Assembly: GCA_004000155.1 (NCBI GenBank)
Contig: RCSS01000483.1
Span: 1 to 59,712, forward strand
Source of the DNA: Tubulinosema ratisbonensis
Taxonomy: Eukaryota; Microsporidia; Tubulinosematidae
DNA: 59,712 bases
Direction: 5' to 3'
This document shows, piece by piece, positions 20,501 to 33,900 of this stretch (the stretch's first letter is position 1; each line of letters opens with the position of its first letter). Made by a program: the position numbers and the translations under genes. The notes beneath the pieces are model-generated. The model saw only the letters and a list, made by a program, of their open reading frames with translations, searched no databases and was not told the DNA's origin.

Positions 20501-23500
20501 TTTTTCTAACTTTTTTAATTTAAGTAAAAAAATATGAGACATAATAAATTTAACTTTTCTATTGCATATCATCATTGTTAATTACAACTTTTCTTGAAAA
20601 ATAATTTTCTTTATTTTACCGTTTTATAGAAACAAATAACGGTGATTTAAATTTAATAATTATAGATATAAATCGAATAAGTAGTGTTCAGCTAAATAAA
20701 CTGAGTCTTATCTTTATTCTTGATAGTGTGTCTAAAAAGTAAGCAATAAACAAATGATTTATTCATAAAATAAAAATTTCAAATTTAATTTAAAATTTTT
20801 ATTTACAAAAATTAAAAATAGTTGAATCTAGTAGATTAAATTCTAATAAATTCTACGATAAAAATCAAAGAATAATAAATAAAACTTTGTTGTTGTTAAA
20901 TGTAACTCTTTGCATTGTTTTTTGTTTTTTTAAATATAAAATTGAAGCTATTGGCTTTTTTTTACTTAATTAAATCTTAATATACATGTTTATGCTTAAA
21001 GGCACACTAAAATTTAAATTTGATGTTGTTTTTAATTTTTGCATATTTTTTTAAGGGTTTAATGATTTAGAATGCATTTCGGATGTTTAACTTTGTAAAA
21101 ATTTAAGAACAAATGAAAACTATCATTTTTTAAATAACATATCAGCTATAAAAATTAATCTTGAGAAAAAATATTTAAACAATTAAATAAATTTATGAAA
21201 AACCAACAATAATTTTTAGAATTTGGAGGTGTTGATTTTTTAAATCAAAAATATTTTTTAAATAATGAATAATTAGATAAAATATTTGTATATTTCTTAT
21301 GATTATAAATGTTTGCTGTATAATAAATTAATTATATTTTAACCTCAAATATAAAAGTAATAGGTATAAATAAAAAAGCAATTTTTTGTTTTACTTTTGT
21401 TGTAAAGTTTTTGTGAAAAAAGCCTAATTAGTTTTGTAAGAAAAGAATAAAAATATTAAAATAAAAACTTAAAAATAGGATTTTATGATATTAAACAGGA
21501 TAAATTTTAAAATCGTTTCATAATCTAAACTTTATTTTAAACAAACCTTTGTTTTCTAAAAATAAGATAAATTTGCAATCCTTGATATTTTATTTTTCTT
21601 GATTTATATTTATCAAAATCTAGATTTTACTAAATTTAAAATTATTTTATCAAGATAACCTTTATCATATATGTAAATATTTTAACAACAGCTTTTTCAG
21701 AACAATAATGCATAAAGCATAGCTAAATATTTACTTAATCGTGCTTTGTTTTTTTTCTTGTTTAAATATAAATCTGTAAAATAGTAGATGAACAAATCAA
21801 AAAAATAAAATAAAGACTAGAACGAATGAAATTCATTTAATAAATTTTTTTATATTTTAAAATTTAATATGACAAATATTGAATTTTTAAAACTTTTTAT
21901 ATTTTTATATTAATAAAAATAGATAGTGATAAAAAGCATTATGCTATTTGCTAAATAATAAGATTTAAATAAGAAAAAAGACGAATTTTTATTTAAATTA
22001 ACTTGAAATTGGCCTGATCTTTAAAAAATAAAAAACTAAAATCGTAAAGATATTTAACATAGTACAAAGCACAAGTAAAATAACCATACTTCTTGAATCG
22101 TTATGTTTTTCGAATTTAAATAAATTTTAAGAATCTTTTAAAACCATATTTGTTTTTATAGTCGTTTTAAGTACTCGAGATGTAATTGTTTATATCATGT
22201 ATGGTAAATCTACTAATTTTTTTATATAAATATACACTAATATGTTAGATAAAAAATATTTTAGGTATACATTAAATGCAACTATAATGTTAAATTGGGA
22301 AAATAAATATATTGAATATGATGGAAATAAAAATTGTTAATATTTTTCGTTTTAGATCTACATTATATATTACTTTTAAAATTTTTTATTTTGTTTATTA
22401 AAAAGTCACTATAACATATAAATTTAGCAACTTTTGTAAAGTTAAATATTATAGTTTTTAATACTTATATAAGTGTTTATTTTTGATATAATTTCCAAAA
22501 AATGTTGTCTACGCCTCTTTATATTTGCTTTGGGTTATTTCTTTCAAAGAATTTACATTTCGATTAGTAATCATTGTTAATGTTTTAAAGTATTTAGACA
22601 ATATCTATGAAGAAAGTAATTTTAGAAAAAACAATTTAACTCGAAAATAATTTAATAATGTATAAATCAATTAAATGTCCATTAATTTTATTTTTTCCGG
22701 GAAAAGCCATTTTGCTAAGATGAAAAAAAAATTGATTTATTATGTCTTGAATGATATTTTTGAACATTTTTTTGTTGCCCATGAATATAATCTTTAATAA
22801 GATCTTTTTTTTTCTTTATATATAAAATATTTATATTTTTAAAGAAAACATGGTACAATATGTTTCTATATCATAGCATATAGCTCAAAATAAAAGAAGT
22901 CTTAATTGCTAAAAACCACCTTTCATTCTATCAATGTTTAGGTTCAATTGTTTTGGAATTTTCGGCTAGAAGAATTATTTGATCTTTTAGCTTTGTTTAT
23001 ATCTTAAAAATTTTATATTGGTACAAAATTACTAAATAAAATTTTTATTATGATTCTACAGATATATAAAACTTTAAAACATCAATAAAAAGAACCATTA
23101 AAACTTATATGGGTCATATAGAACCTTTTTTAAATAAAGTTTAATTAGTAAAATCATAAAGATAGTTTTTGACTTTACTACTGAACAAGATAATAAAAAA
23201 CAAAAATTATTATTGTTTATAATAAATTTATAAAATTACTTATATATTTAAATATAAAACAAATTATATTGGTTTAAATGCCATTCCTGGGCTTAATAAA
23301 GTTTTTTATTTTAACCAATGCTTTTTATTTTTTCTTATTACAAAAATTATAAATAAAAAATAAATCGTTTATATTAAAACAATAACCAATAACAAAAACA
23401 AAGTGATAAAATTCTACTCATCTAACAATACTTTAATTAAGTATTTTTTCATTTTTAAACAAAAGATTTACCTTTCATTATTAACCTTTTTGTTTTTTGA

Positions 23501-25150
23501 CGTGATGTTTTATACGGTAATATATGAATGCTTATAAATAAAATACAAAGTTTTTTTTGTTTAAAAAATAAAAAAGATTTATAAGTACAAATATTTTCAT
23601 GATATAATAGTTTAAAAAATTTACAAATATTTTGCATGTTTTTAAAAGTTTTTTTATATAGCATTAAAGCTACTAAATACATTCTATTTTTTTTCTAATA
23701 TACGAGTATTAAATATTTTAGCATCTGTTTAAAATGTATTTTTAAGTCATTACTATAATAAAAATATATTTTTTAATAATTGCAAAACCCTTTATAAAAT
23801 ATTAAAAATAAGCAATAAAGTCTGAACTTTTAATATTTTTAATTTTGTGAGTTTATTTCTTAATATATAGGGAAATATCATCAAATATTTACAAAATGCA
23901 AGCAAAAACGTTTATTTGATGAAATATTAAAGTTAATGGTAATATTTTGCAATATTGTTGTTTATTTTAGCCGAAAAAATTTTTTTCTTAATTTATTTTT
24001 TTACACATTTTTAAAACAATATAAAAACACAGATAAATAAAGTTATCACATATATTCTAAATCTTAATTCTAAGCTTGATTTCTTTAATCCATTTTTGTA
24101 TTTAGCTTGTCTTATTCTTTATATTCAAATAATTTTTCTAAATTATTTTATTCTAATCGATTTTAGAATATTCTTTTGGTAGAAATATTTCAGGTTTTGT
24201 TTTTTTAATGATAAAAAACATTTACACTTAAAACGTTTTTTTGATATATAAAATGATCACAAGATAGTTTATTTGAAAACCCATATATTATGCTTAATAA
24301 TTTCAAAAAAAATTTTTTTATATAAGCTAAAAATAAGTTTAATTGGTGATTACAAGTATAATTTTTATAGCTGGTTTTTTTTAGCTTTCGATCTATATTT
24401 GATTGTAGTGTGTTTTTGTTGGTTTTACTATACATCAGATTCTGTCTTTACTTTGTTATAGTCATAAAAAATTTATGCACCACGTGTAATATGAATAAAA
24501 TTTTGTATTTTTATAAAAATATATGTATAAATCTGATAGCTATTGTACACAATTAATATTTTTAGACAAAAAAGGATAAAATAACTTTCATTTTATTGAT
24601 TTCATTTTCTTTTTAAACTATTATTAGACTTAAACAGAAAATTATAGAATAACATATATAAATATGATAAACTATGATATTATTTTTAGGTATTAAGTTT
24701 TTATTAAAACTTTAAGAAAAATCTATAATAAATTTTTAAATTGAATATAGATAAAAAATTATTTTGTTTGCATGATAAATATTTTTTAATCTGGTTTTTT
24801 GTTTACTTAGAGAAAATGGGTATTTTGAAATGATTTTTACTCTGCCACAGCAATTTTTTATATTTAAAATATTAAAATTAAAATTTTTATTTATTTTCTA
24901 CTGAAGTAAATAAAATTAGACTGTCAACAAAAATATATAGCCCAAAATGCTATCATTCAGTTATATTACTAAAATTAATATATTATATATATTTACACAA
25001 TCTACAAAAAATATTATATATAATTTATTTATTAATCGTCCTTTATAACTATAATATAATAGTAAAAAAAATCATTTTAAACATATTTTAAACATGATGC
25101 TTATAGCAATTTAGAATTTTTCTTTTTTCATTTTATATACACAAAAAAAT
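17558..25150. other. AT-rich gene desert, first part
   Basis: 7.6 kb with no gene, RNA or mobile element I can support. Open frames here (such as 23455-23682 and 24205-24435 on the minus strand) begin at TTG or contain only Lys/Asn/Phe/Ile-rich sequence and are chance-sized. Confidence 0.55.
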
Positions 25151-25159
25151 TTATAAAAA

Positions 25160-25260
25160 TTAAAAATAAACAAGTCCAGTATGAATTATTTTTTGATTTG
25201 GTACATCTTTTTTGAAAACTTTTACATTACAATAAACCATTATTTTAATTTAACTGTTTT
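25160..25260 (-). pseudogene. Fragment resembling a Merlin transposase N-terminus
   Basis: On the minus strand the reading FQKRCTKSKNNSYWTC resembles the zinc-like cysteine block of Merlin transposases (C-x2-C then W-x-C), with the second Cys changed to Ser. The DNA also aligns loosely with the N-terminal part of copy B (both have AATAATGGTT and TTCAAAAAAGATG). No DDE region follows, so this is either a small fragment or chance similarity. Confidence 0.3.
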
Positions 25261-28200
25261 AGCTCGTTATTTTAGTAATCATTATTATTTACTTATTGAT
25301 TTGATTTTTATATAGAAGTCAAAAAAATAAATATTCTTATTAGTTTTAACTCCACAAATATAGAAAATTCATAGTGCCGATACATTATATTTAAAGGTCT
25401 TATAACATTCACTCTTATAAAAACGGCACTTGTGTATAAATGTCATATCTAAACCACTAACGCTAAATTGATGGGTTTATACTCGAAGTAAAACTTTAAA
25501 CTAAAATCATTTTGGACACTTTTTTTAATTTAACATTTAATATTCAAATTTGATTTATCAAATACAATTGACAATTTTTTTTGATCTTAATTTTTTGTTT
25601 TCATTATATTTTAGAAAAATTTTTTATTTATCTATTGATACAAGTGATTTCATAAAGTCTTCGGAAATATAATCTTGCCATTTTGATTAAACTCTGATAT
25701 TCTGATATTTTTTTACAGAATTATAAGTAATTTTCTGTTACTTTTCTTATTTATGTGTATAAACTATTTTTATGGTTTCGTAACATAAGCCTGCAGGGTA
25801 GGGTAGACTTAGACTATCAATAGAAGACACAGTAATATGTTTAATGGGTAAAGAGCCGGCAATATCTTAAGCTTTCTAATTATGTAAAAACACATCTTTT
25901 TGTATGTTTCTTTCACTAGTATTATACTATATATACATGGTATAACAAAATGACCTTTGTATAGATTTACTATTCCTGGGCAATAAAAAAAGTAACTTTA
26001 TTCTGTTTTAACACTCGTTTTAAATTTAAAAGTACATTTTTTTATATCACCTTTATAATGTTTTACCATTGGCATTTTGTATCAACTAATATTTGTATTT
26101 TTTGTTATGTCGTTATCTTGAACAATGCCTTCACCACAAATTTTTTCTAAGTTATCTTTGCTTTTAAGTATTTTTCATTATAATTACAATATATTTTTTT
26201 ACTTTTTTTTTTAAAATTTATTTTATTCGCAATTAAATCTATCTCAATTTGCATCTAAAAAAACAATTTACATTTTTTAGATATAAAACACATTAATTAA
26301 TTTTTTTACGTAACAAAAATCATTTTTCTATTTTTATTCTTTTGTAACCCTCCTAAAATTACAAGTATTTAACGTATTTTAGATGCTTTTACAAAATTTT
26401 TATTTTTTTATAATTCTAAACTCTGAAAAAATTCTATTATCACCTTGTAAAATGTAAATTTATAAAATTTACTCAGATTTTTAAATAAAAAATATTTTTT
26501 CACTAATAAAAACTATGTAATCCTCTTTGTGTAATTTATTCTTTTCTAAATGCATTTGTTTAACTTATTTTCTTAATAAATACGTTGTTTTTTAAATGAT
26601 TTAGCTGAAACTTAAAATTTATGGACACTAGGTCAAATTAATTCGTGATTTCTTTTAAATATAGCAAAAAAAACTTTGAATTTATTTATAATATCTGAAT
26701 AAAATGCACTTAATAATAAAATTTTTGTGGTTCTAATAGTAATTATTCATTTAAAAATATATCAATTGTTTTAATTACACTCTGTTTTACATATGCAAAG
26801 ATTTTTATTATTTGTTATTTTTGTACGAGAGTTGTTATATTTTTTATATTTTTATCTCTTTTGAACAAAGTGTTATATCTGAATTATTCTTGATATATAT
26901 ACCTTGCAAATATTATATTTAAAAACTTTTTTCTGAAGATCACAATAAGACTACCTATAGGGATTGATTTTTAAATTTATATCTCATTTGAATAAAAAAT
27001 TTAAATTTGACAACAAAGAAAAGGTATTATATTATACGCTTTTGAATTTTGCAAAGAAGTAATTCAAAGCGTTTCAGTTTTAGAGGCAAAATATCATAAA
27101 ATATACTCTTAAAATGTTTAATTTACACAAATTAAGATATGTTTTATAATTGTAATAACGACTTAGATTCGTACTAAATCAAAGTTTTTGTTTTAATTGT
27201 GTAGAAATGTATTTCTCTAAATCATTTACTTCTTTTTAGATTTTTAAATTCTTAGAAATGTATTATATCTTGTTAAAATACATTTTTGTTTATTCTATAA
27301 TCACTTCTAATGCTAATAAATTATATAAAGGAGTTACATGATTTGAAGATAGTATTTTTCTAAAAAAAATATATTTTTCTAAATTATTTATAAGTTTTTA
27401 GAATATACAAACTATAAGAATTATACATGTTTTCAAAAAAATTATACATAAGTCGATAGATTTAATTTTTAAGAAAAAATTTATGTTGTACACGATGTCT
27501 ATTTTTTAGTTCGTAAAAACAATAGTTTTTATACTATGATATAGTAGTTTTTCTTAATTAAAACTTAGTACGCCATTTTAACAACTTAAACTAATGAAAA
27601 TTAGAAATATAAAATTGTATAAAAAATACTATATATTAACTTAAAACTTAGTTTGTAAGAAATCCTTAACAAAAACATTTTTTAAAAATGTTATAGAATA
27701 CAAAACAGACTAGTAGAATTTAGAATATTTAATATTTGCGTTTTTATATAGACAAAATAATTTAACTCTAAAACAAATAAAAGTTCTTTTAGTAAATTTA
27801 AATGAAAAATAACGGTTTTTCGATTTTAAAGAGTAAAAATGATACTATATATTTTTCTATTTTATGTTTCAGTCGTTTGTAAATTTCACTTAATAATCAA
27901 AACGCAAAAAGTGTATCGCATGTTTTATTAGAGCTGTTTTTTAGTTTATCTTTATAATCGGATTTTCATCTGTAAAGTTAAAGTATTAAAAATATTCAAT
28001 TTTTAATACTTTTTTTCTAAATTTATTTATCATCGTTATACACACCAGACAAAAGGTTTTTACGAAATTACTTTACGAAACTCGTTTAGTAATCTTATAC
28101 AAGAACATTTTTATTTAGAAAAATAAAATTATATACATTTACTATATAAATTTATGTTTTTACAAAATAGAAAATTAGAGTGTACCAAAAATTTTTAATA

Positions 28201-30695
28201 CAATGGCATTGATTTACATTTTGTAAAAATCAATATTTTTTAACGCACAAAACATTAAGTAATAAAAAGACCACAACAAATTTAGAGTAAAAAACAAACT
28301 TTGTTATAAATGGATTATTATGTTGATAATGCAAATATCTATAAAGGTATGTTTATATCTACCTCTCTGAAGTATTAAATTTGAAAATAAACCATAATGT
28401 TTTGGAGGCTATTATTTTGATTTCACATTGAAATAAATATTTTTGAAGGATTTTTGAATTTTCAAAATCATTTAATTATTTTTTTATATCTTACTAGACA
28501 TTAATATGATTTAAACGTAAAAATTAATTTTTGAATTACTTAAAAAACTTATAAATTTTTAAAAATTTACTTTTTTAAATTTATAAAAATGTTAGAATTG
28601 TTAATTGAAAATGTATATTTTTATATAATAAATCTAAAAATTAAAAAAATATAACAAAGCAAATATGGTTTTTGAGCTAATAATAATATTTTAATTTATT
28701 AATAAATTTGTAATAAAAGAAAAATATCTAATCATTTTTATTTCCTTGGGCTATTTATTACGTTTTGTCTATGATTTTTTTTGATTTTGTTTTATTTATC
28801 TGAAATACAGATTACTATACTTGAATAGAAAAGTTGATTTCAAAGATCAACATCAGATATTCATTTTCCTGAATAATCTTTAAAAGAGTTCATATATATT
28901 TAAAACAATCATTTGACGAGAACATCCCTTTAAAGTTTATGATTAAAATTAACAAAATTTTATTGACAATTACTTTTAGTTTAAAATGGCTTTTATTAAT
29001 AGAATGTTTTCATAGTTTATACATATAAAAAGAATCTATATGTTTTTTTTGTGGGGGTGTTAAAGAAATTTAGCAATATTAGATTTATAATTCAAAATTT
29101 CTACAATTGAAATCTGTGATTATTTTATTTATTAGAATAAATCTGATACAACTGTTTTGGCTTATATATAAATTTGACAAATAGCACAAAAACTTTTTTA
29201 AAGTCCTTTTTTATAATAAAACAGTAAAAATATGCTATTTAAAATCTAAAAAAATAAAAAATCTTTCTGAAGAACAAAGGTTATTTACAAGATTTCTTAT
29301 AACAATGGTCATAAAAAAATTTTATAATTGTTTTAATATTAGCACTAAATTTTTCTTAATTTTAAAGAAGAATACTATTTTGTTTTAAAGATAAACTTAC
29401 GGTTATAGATCATTAAGTTTAAATATTTTATAAAAATGAATACATCTGGTTAAATAAATTTTTTCCATATTACATGCATACGAAATCAAAAGGTCGTTTA
29501 AAATAATTACTATAAACACATAATGGCATTAAAATTTTTTGATAAAAATTTTACGTGATTGTTTGGCAATGAAATTGCAAAAAAATACATAATAAATTAC
29601 AAGTTGAACCAGTAAGAATACTAAAAAATGATGGAAAATATACTTTTCAACGCGTTAAATAAAATTTAGCAAAAAACATTCCCCTTTTTACTTTTATAAA
29701 CGATTTTTAAATTTTCATTCTTTCTTTTGATTACAATCTAAATCGATAAACAACCAGACTTTAAATTTATTTAATAGGTATATGCTAATCTAAATAGAAT
29801 AAGGCTAATGTGTTTATATCATTTGCTTTTTTGAAAGAATTAAATCCATTTTACATCAAATTTAGAAATCCTTCTTTAATCAACTATATCCTTCTGATTG
29901 TTTTTTCAGATTTTGCTAATAGTTAATTTTTTTGAATTTTTCATTATTTAATATGCAGTTAAATCCTCAAAAATAAAAGTTGTGTTATAAAAATTTAATT
30001 TACTAAAATCTTTAATTTTGTGCGTATAGCTTATTTATTATTTTAAAAAACGGGTTCTAATATTTGGTTTTAATAAAATTTAGTTTCTTAAAACAAAAAC
30101 TTATACTTTTATCTCTAATGATGTTTTGATACAAAATACTATAATTTATATCAATATTATAAAATAACCCCAACTGTCTTAAATATCTGTAGTCTAATGT
30201 AAATAAATTTGTTTACTTTTATATAATAGAACACAAAAATCATTTTTTTGTAATTAAAAAACATTTATCATAATTTTCTTTTTTCTAGTAAGATTTTAAA
30301 TTTTGTAAATGAGTAGATTTTTTATTAAGATTTCATTGAAAATTGATTTTTTTTTATAAAAAATAACAACATAGAAACAAATTTAAAAACCTTACACATA
30401 CATTAAAAAAAATGCAGATAACATGCTAAAAATATAAATAAAAAGCTAGAAGCTTTGTTGTTTTATATCTTTACAAAAGTAAGGACATGGTAATTTTATA
30501 TTTTTCGTGTACAATTTACATTTTTAACAAACATACATAGAAAAACAAAAAAAGAATTCTAATTATATAATTGGAGGTAATTTGAAAACAAGTGTATATT
30601 ACATAACCTTACATCATATTAAATAATTTATATATAAGAATTGTTTATCTTTATAGCTTCTTCTTATAAACATATTTTAGACGTATAAAAAGAGG
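25261..30695. other. AT-rich gene desert, second part
   Basis: No gene supported. A more GC-rich patch at about 25790-25865 contains gcctgcagggtagggtag and gagccggc. On the minus strand it stays open for about 30 codons, but I recognise nothing in it. A 7-bp GC-containing inverted repeat (agtgccg 25373-25379, cggcact 25424-25430) lies about 400 bp before it. Confidence 0.5.
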
Positions 30696-30908
30696 CTATC
30701 TTTTTATGGAGCAAATTGCAATAATAATAAATGTAGAAAGAAAGTAAAAACCAGTAATAAGAATAGAAATCACTATGTTTACAAATGCATGAGAGTTGTA
30801 TAAAATATAACATATTTTATACAAATCAATAGTGAAATTATTTAGGCTTTTATATAAATTGATTTTTTTGCTTTGACTTATTTTGTCTATTTTTTCTATT
30901 ATCAACAT
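30696..30908 (-). CDS. Possible small membrane protein, 70 aa
   Basis: Starting from the ATG at 30908 the frame encodes a basic/polar N-terminal half (IEKIDKISQSKKINLYKSL) and one hydrophobic C-terminal segment (about residues 43-67) ending CSIKR. This layout would suit a tail-anchored protein. It is isolated in a gene desert and its length is not far beyond chance for such AT-rich DNA. No homolog is recognised. Confidence 0.22.
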   Translation of the reverse strand: MLIIEKIDKISQSKKINLYKSLNNFTIDLYKICYILYNSHAFVNIVISILITGFYFLSTFIIIAICSIKR

Positions 30909-30949
30909 ACAAAAAAAAATCGTGAAGTTCAATAAATAAATCAACAATA

Positions 30950-33900
30950 TATTTATTTAAAATTTTAATATCATATCAAGCAATCTACATTAAAAATATA
31001 GTAATGTTTTTAGACGCAAAATATATTGTATTTTTAAAAAAGGATAGATTAATTTAAGAGTAGATTTATATATGAGTAAAAAGTTTATTTACAGATTACA
31101 TATAAAAATGCACATAAAAAGAACGACTACAAGAATAAGGTATTTAATCTTTTAGCTATTTATAGTATTTATGTTTTTTAAAATCAATAAATTATACAGA
31201 TATTTATAGAAGGCATAAAAAAATAATATGCTATGAATTAGTAAGTTTTTTTGCTCTTTTATAAAACTAACTTTAATTTAAAAACAAATATTTTAAATTA
31301 TATTAAATTTTATTTCTATAAGTATGAATAAAAATTATAATTTAGGCACTTGATAGAAAGATATTATTGTATTATTGTTTAACAAATAAAAAAAAATAAA
31401 TAAAAAAATTATTATAAATTTCAATTTAAGCAACTTAAACGACCTTTACAAAAAAAGGAAACTTTGAGGCATTTTTTTAATTTTAAATATTTCAACCTAT
31501 AAAAGACATTTATCTTAATTAGCATTTGTTAAAGAATGTTTATGCTTTTAAAACTCAAAGTATATAAATTTAAAATATTATTCATTAGGTTTATAGTTAT
31601 CACACTGTCTTTCATAAAGCATTAAAACAATTAAATATTATAAATATGACCCCTTTATTCATCTAAGAATTAAAATATAACGTTTATGCATTAGATAAAA
31701 TATTTAAATATATTACAATGAAAAAATCTGAAATTAGATTAAAATTTTCTTAATATATATTAAATTTGTTTGTTTTATGAAAGTATAAAACTTATTAAAT
31801 TACATAAATAAATTTCCTTATCAAGAATGAAACTAAAAATAAAAAACTTTATTATATAAAAATTATATAGATATTAAAAACGATGTAGAAGATGTTAAAA
31901 GGAGTTTGTTATCAAATATATACATAAAAAACAAAAAATATTAAAAAAGAAGATCATATTAAAATAGTAAAAATATTAGCAAAAAAGTTTAACATCATAA
32001 ATTTTTTAGTTTCTAATGTAATTACTTCTTTGTCTTTAGAAAATATGTTAAATTAAATGAACTACAAACAAAATACTTTCCAGTTTAGGAAAGAGAATAT
32101 TTTAAAAGCGTTTAACCATAAATCATTTTTTTTCCCCAATAAATATTTTTAAAATCTAATTTATAATTTTAAAATTCATAATATAAAAAACCCCCAAAGT
32201 ATTATTTAAAATCTAATAAACCATAAAAATTAACTTAGCACTTAAAAATGCAATTAATGACTTAAAAATCCACAAAAATATAGAATTTAAAACAAATTTA
32301 ATTTAAGATTTATTACCAAATATGTTTTTTATTCAAAGTAAGTATTTCAAAAAGCAGAATTATTATGTATTTATACATAAAAATAAGATATTGGCAAAAT
32401 AGCTAATTATCTTATTTTAAAAATATATAGGAAATTTTTTTCGTAAATACTAGAAGCATGATTAATATAATCGTAAGTTTTTTCAATTCTATATTTATTT
32501 TAGATCATTTGCAGTATTAAAATTTCTAGCACACATACTTTGAATTGTAAATATCCAAGTCAACTATAATCTATACTTTTATATTAATATTACTTTGATG
32601 TTTACAGTAATAATATGTTTTCGACCTTTTTAAAAAAACTATTTGTATTTACCCCACATTTTTATTTCTCTATTTTCCAATTCAATCATACTAAAAAGAC
32701 AAAAGGAGCAAAAAAATATTATTTTCTTCTTTAGTTTCATTAGTAATTAATTGGGAATGTTCATATATAAAAAGAGAATTTTCTTTGAATTTTTTAGTAA
32801 TTAAGAGAATCTAATTACTTTTTTATAATAATAATTTTTAAGTATTTTTTTAAGAAAATATTTTGAGATTAACCAATATACTTATAGCACAAATTTCATA
32901 TTCATATTATATTAGGTTTTTAATTTGGAATTTTAATTATTAAATACAAATTTTAAATAAAATTAATATATTTATAATTCTAAGTATAATTTTAAACATT
33001 TTAGTTTAATAAAGAATCTAAAATTTCTAAAACTCAAATGTAATCAATTATCAGTATTTTGAAACAATCATATATATATAATTTCTCTAGCAAATTTTTA
33101 TGCGACCTTACAAAAAAACTAAAAATATAATATTTATTTAAGTTAATTTTACAATATAAAATTTAGAATTTTATTTGATTTTGTCTTTGCGCATATGAAT
33201 TCGACAAATAATTATAAAGTCATAATTTTTTTCATCTATACCTAAAGCTTAGATTTTATTTTCAAAAACATAAGAATCATTTAAAAAAACAGCTGTATTT
33301 AAAAACTAAATTAAATTTAGCAAGTTACAAAAAAAGAAAATAATATTAACTGAAAAATGCAAAAAAGTTTAGTTTTATTTTCAATATTTTTGAACAAATA
33401 ATAATTAATGTCAAAAATTTTATATTATTGATAAAAATTATTTGGTTTAATATATTAAAAATTTTAAAAATGATATAAAGCTTAACTTCTTAGAATAGTG
33501 ATTATTTAACAAGAAAACAATCATGAAGCTATTACTTTCTTTTTATAACTTCATTAACCTTTCAAAGTTTACCTTTTAAACTATTATCACAAAAAATTTA
33601 TAATAAGATCTTAAAAATTTAAAAATAATTCTTTTGCTATCAAAAATACATATTTTAAGATAAATTAAACAAATTTAAAAAGCTTCTATTTTTTACATTT
33701 AAAAATCAAGTTTATTTTTAGAAATTTTATTCACTAAAAGAGGATAAAATTTCCTGCCTCAATTTTTATTATAGTCTTCTGACAATCTTTTTGATTTTTT
33801 TGCTATAAATATATTCATGTAAAAAAGTTATAAGTAGTTTTAAAAGGTGATTAAAAATATCATACCTAAGTTAGATTTAGATTAATTTGCTAAATAATTT

